Below, in pieces: positions 1 through 7,544 of a stretch of 64,000 nucleotides of DNA. Numbering within the stretch: the first letter of the stretch is position 1; each line of letters opens with the position of its first letter. A program made the translations under genes and the position numbers. Below the pieces are notes generated by a model, which was not told where the DNA came from, did no database searches, and saw only the letters and a program-made list of their open reading frames with translations. The stretch spans positions 1 through 64,000 of the forward strand of contig CAMOKH010000109.1 of assembly GCA_946617675.1 (NCBI GenBank), written 5' to 3'. The DNA is from an uncultured Prevotellaceae bacterium (lineage in GTDB: Bacteria; Bacteroidota; Bacteroidia; Bacteroidales; Bacteroidaceae).

Positions 1-6
1 CGATGT

Positions 7-64
7 TCCCACGGCCTGGGACAAACGTCCCACGCCGTGGGACAATTATTCACCGCCCATGAAT
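7..64. repeat. phased palindrome array A (3 units, centres 14, 35, 56)
   Basis: TCCCACGGCCTGGGA; GTCCCACGCCGTGGGAC; ATTCACCGCCCATGAAT; exact 21-bp centre spacing. Confidence 0.75.
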
Positions 65-295
65 GTCGGCCGCGGCGGCCGGGTGCAGGTTCGGGTGGCG
101 GTTGGTTGGCGGCAGTCAGGGGTTGGCGGCGGCGTAACAGACTGACAGTGAGGACGTGGTGCGGGAAGTGTGAGAAGTGCGGGGTATTACCTGCGATTAG
201 CAACTATAGCATAAAAATTTCCTTTGTGACGTAAAAAATTCTATAGTTATGTAACAATTCGTTATGCAGAAAAACTCCTTTTGTAGCCTCTACCA

Positions 296-847
296 TTACA
301 ACCCGACTTTGTACTTGTCTGGTATCTCTTCAAGGCGTTTCGGACGAATCTGGTTCAGACCTTTCACTACACTGTGCGACGGCACATCCTTGGTAACAAT
401 GGCACAGGCTCCGATAATGACATCATCGCCTATCGTAACGGGGCCAATGACTGTTGCCTTTGAACACAGCATACAATCATTTCCTATCTTCGGATGACGG
501 CGTACATGATTGAGTATCAAATCTCTGTCATTTTTAACGGCAGCCATGGCGACAAAGAAAGGATATACTTTGCAGTTGTCACCTATTTCCGCTGTAGGCC
601 CAATCCTGATGCCCATCGGATGACGAATCTGGAAGTTTTCACCAATTTTAGCCCGTCGAGAAATTTTTAACTGGTATTTTTCCTGCAATATATTTTCCAG
701 CCTCAACGCCCGCTTGCAATTGATGTAGCCTCCTTTTTCATACAGGCGGCGCATCTTCCAGAATTTGCGCTCCACCTTCCTGTCGTAATTACTGATACAC
801 AAAAGATCAGTCAGCCAAAGTTTGATGTCTTTCAGAATACTCATCAC
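296..847 (-). CDS. serine acetyltransferase-like hexapeptide acyltransferase
   Basis: 183-aa ORF with hexapeptide repeats (IGENFQIRHPMGIRIGPTAEIGDNC, IGPVTIGDDVIIGACAIVTKDVP); ATGA overlap with upstream flippase gene. Confidence 0.85.
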   Translation of the reverse strand: MMSILKDIKLWLTDLLCISNYDRKVERKFWKMRRLYEKGGYINCKRALRLENILQEKYQLKISRRAKIGENFQIRHPMGIRIGPTAEIGDNCKVYPFFVAMAAVKNDRDLILNHVRRHPKIGNDCMLCSKATVIGPVTIGDDVIIGACAIVTKDVPSHSVVKGLNQIRPKRLEEIPDKYKVGL

Positions 848-2346
848 AATTTCTTTTTACCTTTATTCTTTTTACCTTTTATCTTCTTGATTAATGGTTT
901 TACCGCCACACAGAAATATTGGTAAGCCTCTGGACGAACAAGTACTGACCATGCTGCATAAAACACTATGAATACGCCCAGTTTCAGCAATCCGTCCATA
1001 TAAAGTGATAGGGAGCAGAATGCTCCGACAGCGTATGTCATGGCAGCGGCAACAAGCGAGGCCAGTAGCACCGGCATGATGTCAAGGAGCTGGCGCAGCC
1101 AACTATAACCTATATATTTAGATACTAACCAGATATTTATATAATAAGAAAACCACGTGTTGAGCACCATGCCCACAAGCAGTCCTCTCATGCCATCCAA
1201 CAACAAACCCGCGACGACAAGGACAATACCAATGACTCGCTTGACAAACGTCCAAACAAACATCGTACGACTCTTGCCAATGGCAGCTACCGACTGGTAG
1301 TTCACCGACTGCAAACTATATGCCAGTCCAGCAACGCACAACACCTGAAAATAAGGCACACTGTCGGCCCATCGTTCGGAGTAGAGGAAGATAAACAGCG
1401 GTTTGGCACAAAGCAGCAAGATGAACATTAGGGGAAAAGTAACGTAGGATAAAGTCAATGTTATCTTCTTAATCATGTCGCCAAGTGCAGTCTTGTTGTC
1501 CTGCATTTCGGCATAGAGGGGATATGTAACCTGCGACATTATTTTCGAAATACTGGTCGAAGCCAGCCGTTCTGTGGAGTTCGCCTTGGAATAATACCCC
1601 ATCGTGGAGGCACTGTAAAACCGACCTATCAGTAGCCCCTGTATCTGATGCCCAAACTGATTCAGCAAGTTTGTGAGGAACATGTAGAAGCCGAAACTGA
1701 ACAATTCGCGGAACGACTGCCAGGAGAACACCCACTGCGGACGCCAGCGCACGCAAAACCAGAACACCAGGGCAGGAATTAGGGCCGTAAGGATGTACTG
1801 CGCCACCAAAGCCCACACGCCATAGCCGTGATAGGCCATGATGATGGTTACACTGAGTGCGATGAGTGATGTCATGATGGTGACGACGGAGAGCAGTTTG
1901 AAATTCAATTTCTTACGCAACTGGTTCTGCTGCACAATGTTGAATGCATAGATAAATAGGATGATTCCCTGCACCCGCAGCACATCACTAAGCAGGGGGA
2001 TACCATAGAACCGCGCAATGGCTGGTGCCGACAGGTAGAGCACTGCATAGAGCACCGCCGATAAGCCCAAATTCCAGAAAAAGACAGTAGAATAGTCGGT
2101 CTGTGTCGGCTGTTTCTTCTGTATCAGTGCCGAACCGAAGCCGCCGTCAATGAACGACTCCGCCAAAAGCATGAAAATCATCAGCATGCCGATGCAGCCA
2201 TAGTCGTAAGGGGTGAGCAGGCGCGCAAGAATGATGCCCGACACGAACTGTATCAGCATCGTCGAGTATCGCTGCAATGCCGTCCACGCCACGCCCTTGA
2301 CCGCTTTCTGTTTGAGACTTTTCTCAGACATATAATTTTGATTCAT
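844..2346 (-). CDS. oligosaccharide flippase / lipopolysaccharide biosynthesis protein (Wzx-like)
   Basis: 500-aa polytopic membrane ORF; N-terminus KAVKGVAWTALQRYSTMLIQFVSGIILARLLTPYDYG is typical of polysaccharide flippases. Confidence 0.88.
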   Translation of the reverse strand: MNQNYMSEKSLKQKAVKGVAWTALQRYSTMLIQFVSGIILARLLTPYDYGCIGMLMIFMLLAESFIDGGFGSALIQKKQPTQTDYSTVFFWNLGLSAVLYAVLYLSAPAIARFYGIPLLSDVLRVQGIILFIYAFNIVQQNQLRKKLNFKLLSVVTIMTSLIALSVTIIMAYHGYGVWALVAQYILTALIPALVFWFCVRWRPQWVFSWQSFRELFSFGFYMFLTNLLNQFGHQIQGLLIGRFYSASTMGYYSKANSTERLASTSISKIMSQVTYPLYAEMQDNKTALGDMIKKITLTLSYVTFPLMFILLLCAKPLFIFLYSERWADSVPYFQVLCVAGLAYSLQSVNYQSVAAIGKSRTMFVWTFVKRVIGIVLVVAGLLLDGMRGLLVGMVLNTWFSYYINIWLVSKYIGYSWLRQLLDIMPVLLASLVAAAMTYAVGAFCSLSLYMDGLLKLGVFIVFYAAWSVLVRPEAYQYFCVAVKPLIKKIKGKKNKGKKKL

Positions 2347-2490
2347 TAAATCCTCTACAACATATTACTAATGGCCCGACCCGGCCGCATAGCGGTCATC
2401 TAAATCGGCAGCACCCCCCTCCTCTTATGCCCCCCTCTATATATAGAGAGGGGGGCTATAAAGAGGGGGGATACTGCTTACGATTTACCA

Positions 2491-2591
2491 CGAACCGCTA
2501 TCCGGTTCGTTTGGAGGCGCTATCCGCTTCGTTTGGAGGCGCCATTCACCCCGTTTGGAGGCGCCATCCGACTCGTTTGGAGGCGCCATCC
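2491..2591. repeat. 22-bp tandem repeat array B (4 full units plus partial)
   Basis: Units at 2496-2517, 2518-2539, 2540-2561, 2562-2583: CGCTATCCGGTTCGTTTGGAGG / CGCCATCCGACTCGTTTGGAGG. Confidence 0.9.
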
Positions 2592-2592
2592 A

Positions 2593-2760
2593 TTAACCAA
2601 CGGTGTAGACGTAGATGACGGCGGCGACCATAATGATTGCCATGATACAGAGAAACACCTTGAGCCATTTTTCAAGTTTGCGACGTAGGGCAATGGCATT
2701 CAGGCTACGTTCCTTGAAACGGGTCGCGCCGTCCTTATGGCGATGATGATGTCTTGACAT
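2593..2760 (-). CDS. small single-pass membrane protein (55 aa), unannotated
   Basis: Below the ORF-track cutoff. Reverse complement of 2593-2760 reads MSRHHHRHKDGATRFKERSLNAIALRRKLEKWLKVFLCIMAIIMVAAVIYVYTVG*: basic/His-rich N-terminus and one hydrophobic helix; lies between export lipoprotein and flippase genes on the same strand. Confidence 0.65.
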   Translation of the reverse strand: MSRHHHRHKDGATRFKERSLNAIALRRKLEKWLKVFLCIMAIIMVAAVIYVYTVG

Positions 2761-2776
2761 TATTAGGAGATACTGG

Positions 2777-3571
2777 CTATTTCAGAATTGTATATAGCAG
2801 GGTAGCGATAGAGACGAGGACGCTGGTTCCCGTGAACCACAGATGGGTGGTGTTGCCGACACTGGAGTTACGAGCCTTGACCTTGTTGGGCTCTACATAG
2901 ACAACATCGTTCTGCTGCAGGTAGTAATACGGCGAATTGATGATGTCGGCATCGTTGAGGTTGAGGGTATGGATTTCCTTTCGGCCATTGGCATCTTCGC
3001 GGATGAGCTTGACGCGGTCGCGGACGCCATAGATAGACAGGTCGCCAGCCTGAGCCAAGGCCTCGAGAATGGTGATCTTCTCATTGCTGACGTTGAACAT
3101 ACCGGGACGGTTGACCTCGCCGAGGACGGAAATCTTGTAGTTGGACATGCGGACTGTGACCACGGGGTTCTCGGTTTCATTCAGATAGGGTTTGATTTTG
3201 TCGTGGATCATCTTCTCGCACATGGACTTCGTGAGGCCACCGACCTCGAGTGTGCCGAGAATCGGGAATTCGATGCAGCCTTTATTATCGACCAGATAGG
3301 TCTGAAGAGCGCGGCTGGTACCAATATTGCGGTTAGCAGCAGACGTGTTTAAGGCTGTTGATACAATCAGGTTAAATGGTTCGGAGGCCTCCGGGTTTAC
3401 TGTATTGACAGTAATCGTGAGGATATCCTTCGGCATAATCCGGGCATCGTACAGGAAGTTGGACCGCGAAAAGTCAATCTCCTCGCTGTTTTTAAGATAG
3501 GCGATGTTCTTGACTGAGCCGCAAGAAGCGAATGCCAATGACAACAATGCAAAAATAAGTACTTTTTTCAT
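2777..3571 (-). CDS. polysaccharide biosynthesis/export lipoprotein (Wza-like, SLBB)
   Basis: Lipoprotein signal (MKKVLIFALLSLAFASCGS), export motif RIMPKDILTITVNT, SLBB-like VLGEVNRPGMFNV. Confidence 0.9.
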   Translation of the reverse strand: MKKVLIFALLSLAFASCGSVKNIAYLKNSEEIDFSRSNFLYDARIMPKDILTITVNTVNPEASEPFNLIVSTALNTSAANRNIGTSRALQTYLVDNKGCIEFPILGTLEVGGLTKSMCEKMIHDKIKPYLNETENPVVTVRMSNYKISVLGEVNRPGMFNVSNEKITILEALAQAGDLSIYGVRDRVKLIREDANGRKEIHTLNLNDADIINSPYYYLQQNDVVYVEPNKVKARNSSVGNTTHLWFTGTSVLVSIATLLYTILK

Positions 3572-3600
3572 AGGGGGATGTTTTTAACGTTTAATGCAAA

Positions 3601-4044
3601 TTAGAAGGGCCACCAAGACTTCTTCTTTGAGTGTGAGTGGTACGGTTCGCCATAGTCAGTTTGGCCGGAATAGGCCTCGTCAATGAGATGGCGCCACTGC
3701 TTGCCTCTGGAAATCATACGGTAGATGGTGCCCCAGTCGGGCAAACCTCCGACGTTACGGTCGTCGATGAAGATGTCGGCTTTCAGCTTACGCGTGAATG
3801 TGGGGTTGTTGTCGGTGGTCTCCTCTGGATAGTCACGGTTGGCGGCATAGAACTCTACACCGCGCTCCCGACACCAGTTGAGGGCGTCGTCGAGGAGTTT
3901 GCCCTCGCGACAGGACCAGAGGACCAGACGATGGCGATCTGCAATGAGCATCTTCAGGGTATCGATGGCGAAAGGACGCTCCTGGCCAATCTCGGGATAC
4001 TTGTTCTCGACGATGGTACCATCGAAGTCAACGGCAATGACCAT
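3601..4044 (-). CDS. HAD-like hydrolase
   Basis: N-terminal VDFDGTIVENKYPEIG (HAD motif I) and DIFIDDRNVGG motif. Confidence 0.8.
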   Translation of the reverse strand: MVIAVDFDGTIVENKYPEIGQERPFAIDTLKMLIADRHRLVLWSCREGKLLDDALNWCRERGVEFYAANRDYPEETTDNNPTFTRKLKADIFIDDRNVGGLPDWGTIYRMISRGKQWRHLIDEAYSGQTDYGEPYHSHSKKKSWWPF

Positions 4045-4053
4045 GAGAATGAT

Positions 4054-4095
4054 TAATTAGTAATGAGTAATTAGTAATGAGTAATTAGCAATGAG
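4054..4095. repeat. 14-bp (2x7) tandem repeat x3
   Basis: TAATTAGTAATGAG x2, TAATTAGCAATGAG. Confidence 0.9.
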
Positions 4096-4098
4096 TGA

Positions 4099-6642
4099 TT
4101 ACTTCTTGATGGAGTCGTCGTCCTTGTTGCCGTAGTGGGATTCTGCGTACTGGCCATAGCTGCCGTAATTGCCGTAGTTGCCATAGCCGTACTTACCATA
4201 GCCATAACGGCCATAGCCGTAGCGACCGTACTTGCCATAACGGCCGTAGCCATAGTAATAGCCATACTTACGACGGGACATATCAATACCGTTAAGCACG
4301 ATACAAGGATTGGGCATCTTTTCTTCCTTGGCCAGGGTGTTGAGCAGACCGATAGACGATTTGGGCGTATAGTCGGCACGGGTGACAAAGACGGTCATGT
4401 CGGCCTGCTGGCCAATCTGGATGGTATCGGTAACCAGACCAACGGGGGCGGTGTCGAAGATGACATAGTCGTAGTCCTCGCGCAGCATCCTGACAATCTC
4501 TGCGAAATTCTCACGGGCCAGGAGCTCGGTGGGGTTCGGGGGAACGGGACCAGCCAGCAGGAGGTCGAGATTGTCGTTTACGCCGGAAGGACGTATCTGA
4601 GAGCGAAGGGCACTCTTGGTCACCTTGTCGAGGGCCAGCAGCGACGTGAGGCCCTCGAAGTGGTCGGAGATGCTGAAGAGGCGTCCCAAGGCGGGCTTGC
4701 GGATGTCGAGACCGCAGAGGATGACCTTCTTGCCGAGGAGGGCAAACGACACGCCGAGGTTGGCGGCATTGAAGGTCTTACCCTCGCCAGAAGTGCTGGA
4801 GGTGAAGAGGATGACCTTCTCATCGCCCTTCAGCATGAACTGGATATTGGTGCGCATGGAGCGGAATATCTCGTCAATCTGGTTGTTTTTGTTAGCCTGC
4901 ACCACGATGCCGGCCTTGTCCTTGACATTCTCAGAGGCGACAGCCACATCGGCAATGATGGGCAGGTCGGTGAGATGGACCAGATCCTCGTGGCCTTCAA
5001 TCTTATAGCGGAAGAGGGAGATGAGGAAGAGGCAGAGAAGGGGGAGCAGCAAGCCGGCGGCCAATGCCGACAAGAGGATGACGGCCCTTTTCGGACTGAC
5101 CTGGCCCATGAACAAAGGCTCGTCAATGAGTTTTCCGTTATCAGCCGTGGCAGCCAGGGCAATGCTGTTCTCCTCACGCTTCTGGAGGAGCAGCATGTAG
5201 AGCGACGACTTGACATCCTGCTGGCGGCCGACCTGCGTCAGGACACGCTCCTGAACGGGAGCTGCAGAGACACGCCCCTGGAACTTGGAGAACTGCGACT
5301 GGATACCCTGGCGATTGATATCGGCAGAGCGGCGGGCCTGCAAGAGGGCCGTCTGAATAGAACTCTGGAGCTCCTCAATCGTAGCTGTCAGCGTCTGAAC
5401 CTGCGGTGCCTGCTCGCTGGCAGCCTTCAGCAGGCGGTTACGGTCCTGGACGGCCTGGTTGTAGCTGTTGATGAGATTGGTAGAGGCGCCATCTGTCAAG
5501 CCGACATTCGACGGAATGAGCTGGTACTTGTTACTGGGGTTATTGACATACTCACGCAGGTTATCAAGCACCTGCACCTGGGCATTGGCCTCAGAGAGAC
5601 GGGCCGAGAACTCATTAGACATACGCACCGACTGGGTGGCGTCGATGCCGAGATTAGTCACGGCATTCTGCTGCTTGAACTTCTCAATCTCGCCCTCGGT
5701 AGTGCCTAACTCCTTATTGATGCGGTTCATACGGTCGTTGATGAACTCCTCGGTGCGCATGGCAACCTCGTTCTTGTCGGCATTGGCCTGACGGTTGTAG
5801 CAGACGGTGAGCTGCCGCAAAAAGTCAATACCACGGCGATAGTTCGGGTCGTTTAACGTCAGCAGGGCAATAGAGTTCATCTTTGAAGACGGCTCGATGG
5901 ACATGCGTGCCAGATAACTCGTGGCAACGGCCATCGGCGGACGAATCGTGACCAAGAAGGTGGTGCCCTCCGGGAGTTCCCTGCCCGGCGCCGCCGTCAT
6001 GGTGACGGTGCCTAAACGAGTCTTGAATGAAGCCGGCAGCGACTTAGCCCGGCGCTGGAAGGTCTCTATCTCCTGTCCGTTCACGACGACACTGCCCGCC
6101 ACCATATAGTTGGGGCCTTCGCGCCACAGCTTCATCTGCAGCCACTGCATACGCTCCAGCAAGACGTAATCGAGTGAGTCAAGATGCTGCGGGTCGAGGT
6201 CAACATTTACCGGCTGCCTATTGTAGACAATCGGGTCGATGATACGCCCATCAGTGCGGTATTCGGTGTAGAGCTTCAGGTCCTTGACCACATCGCGCAG
6301 CAGGATGCGCGACCTCAGGACCTCCACCTCGTTCTCGATACCCGTGGAGTTGCTCAGAAAGCCCAGATCCTCGACATTGGACAGCATCTGGGCGGGATTC
6401 TTCTGCTTGTTCTCATCCTTGATGAGCATACGGGCCGACACCTGATAGACCGGTTCCTTGTAGCGCAAATAGATAAGAGCGCCACTCACACAGATGATGA
6501 GCGACAGAAGAAACCACTGCCAGTTGAGCACCAGCACAGCAAACAGGTTGGACAGGCTGAACCATGAATTGGTCTTTGAGTCCTGACTCTCCTCTAATAA
6601 ATCCTCGAGCTCGTCGAGGCTGATTTTCTTTTCGTCAGACAT
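4099..6642 (-). CDS. Wzc-like polysaccharide co-polymerase with C-terminal BY-kinase domain and Tyr-rich tail
   Basis: Wzz-like N-terminus, Walker A SSTSGEGKTFNAANLG, Walker A'/B-like ILCGLDIRKP and YDYVIFDTAP, C-terminal YGYYYGYGRYGKYGRYGYG tail. Confidence 0.93.
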   Translation of the reverse strand: MSDEKKISLDELEDLLEESQDSKTNSWFSLSNLFAVLVLNWQWFLLSLIICVSGALIYLRYKEPVYQVSARMLIKDENKQKNPAQMLSNVEDLGFLSNSTGIENEVEVLRSRILLRDVVKDLKLYTEYRTDGRIIDPIVYNRQPVNVDLDPQHLDSLDYVLLERMQWLQMKLWREGPNYMVAGSVVVNGQEIETFQRRAKSLPASFKTRLGTVTMTAAPGRELPEGTTFLVTIRPPMAVATSYLARMSIEPSSKMNSIALLTLNDPNYRRGIDFLRQLTVCYNRQANADKNEVAMRTEEFINDRMNRINKELGTTEGEIEKFKQQNAVTNLGIDATQSVRMSNEFSARLSEANAQVQVLDNLREYVNNPSNKYQLIPSNVGLTDGASTNLINSYNQAVQDRNRLLKAASEQAPQVQTLTATIEELQSSIQTALLQARRSADINRQGIQSQFSKFQGRVSAAPVQERVLTQVGRQQDVKSSLYMLLLQKREENSIALAATADNGKLIDEPLFMGQVSPKRAVILLSALAAGLLLPLLCLFLISLFRYKIEGHEDLVHLTDLPIIADVAVASENVKDKAGIVVQANKNNQIDEIFRSMRTNIQFMLKGDEKVILFTSSTSGEGKTFNAANLGVSFALLGKKVILCGLDIRKPALGRLFSISDHFEGLTSLLALDKVTKSALRSQIRPSGVNDNLDLLLAGPVPPNPTELLARENFAEIVRMLREDYDYVIFDTAPVGLVTDTIQIGQQADMTVFVTRADYTPKSSIGLLNTLAKEEKMPNPCIVLNGIDMSRRKYGYYYGYGRYGKYGRYGYGRYGYGKYGYGNYGNYGSYGQYAESHYGNKDDDSIKK

Positions 6643-6668
6643 ATTACGTTGTATTGATTATTCGTCGT

Positions 6669-7256
6669 TTACTTTTCTTCAGCCGCCTCGTCAGGCAAAT
6701 AGACGAGGTGCTTCTTTGGGACGTGAGTGATGGCCACCGCCGCCACATCTTCAATCGGGATGACGACGCATAGGTGTTTCTTGAAACTCTTGATACGCCC
6801 CTTGACACCCGCGAATGGGCCTTCAGTAATCTGCACCAGCGCACTGGGCCGACAGGCGAAGTCGAGGTTGTTGAGGAAGACCACCTGGTCGGAGGCTTTT
6901 GAAGACACCCTGATAAAGTCGTCCATCTTACCGTCGGCAACATGCACGACTTCCGACTGCCGACGTCCCTCAGCATCGGTCACCGTACGCATGATATAGC
7001 GCAATGGTTCGTAGAATTGTTTGTTGGCCTTGATGACGCGCAGGTCCTCAAGGGCGATGCGGACGAAGATGAGGTTACTGATGGCCGGCACGAAATCCAT
7101 GGCCGTCTCGCTAACCCGTCTGAACTCCATCGGCACGAAAGTCTGCGTGACCGCCTCCTCGTTGTCGAGGTAATCCTTCAGGTGCATCAGCCGCGACGGA
7201 CTTGAATGGCTAATGCGCAGTGGAAACCAGTGAATGTCGGTTTCGCTTAACATCAC
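6669..7256 (-). CDS. upxY: UpxY family NusG-like transcription antiterminator
   Basis: 195 aa; WFPLRISHSSPSR start, NLIFVR, VQITEGPFAGVKGRIKSFKKHLCVVIPIE (KOW-like); first gene of polysaccharide operon. Confidence 0.85.
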   Translation of the reverse strand: MMLSETDIHWFPLRISHSSPSRLMHLKDYLDNEEAVTQTFVPMEFRRVSETAMDFVPAISNLIFVRIALEDLRVIKANKQFYEPLRYIMRTVTDAEGRRQSEVVHVADGKMDDFIRVSSKASDQVVFLNNLDFACRPSALVQITEGPFAGVKGRIKSFKKHLCVVIPIEDVAAVAITHVPKKHLVYLPDEAAEEK

Positions 7257-7370
7257 ATCTTGGGGTCACCGCATAGGAAATGCGGAGACAACAAAAACAT
7301 CACAGTCTGGAACGAGTCTTTGTAGTACTTATAGGAAGCGACCTTAAAGACATTCTCCATTTTTCGGGTG

Positions 7371-7378
7371 CAAAGGTA
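7371..7378 (-). promoter_or_regulatory. Bacteroidetes-type -7 box (TACCTTTG) for upxY operon
   Basis: CAAAGGTA on + strand, ~115 bp upstream of upxY start. Confidence 0.6.
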
Positions 7379-7462
7379 AAAAGAATTATTGAATCTTACG
7401 CAAAAAAAGACAAAAATAAATACTTTATTTATTATAATGCAACAGTTTTACAAAAAAAGCAT

Positions 7463-7470
7463 TACCTTTG
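7463..7470 (+). promoter_or_regulatory. -7 box TACCTTTG for SLBB export operon
   Basis: TACCTTTGCAC upstream of 7545. Confidence 0.6.
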
Positions 7471-7544
7471 CACCGTTTTTGCGCCTCTGGCACAATATTT
7501 CGTACCCCAACGGGGTTATTATATAGTTAACAAATGTCATCAGA

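Noticed and set aside
37-234. 65-aa plus-strand ORF at left edge
   Set aside because: Overlaps palindromic repeats, R/G-rich, no recognisable domain
4135-5709. 524-aa plus-strand ORF opposite the BY-kinase
   Set aside because: Antisense of a well-supported kinase gene; low-complexity composition
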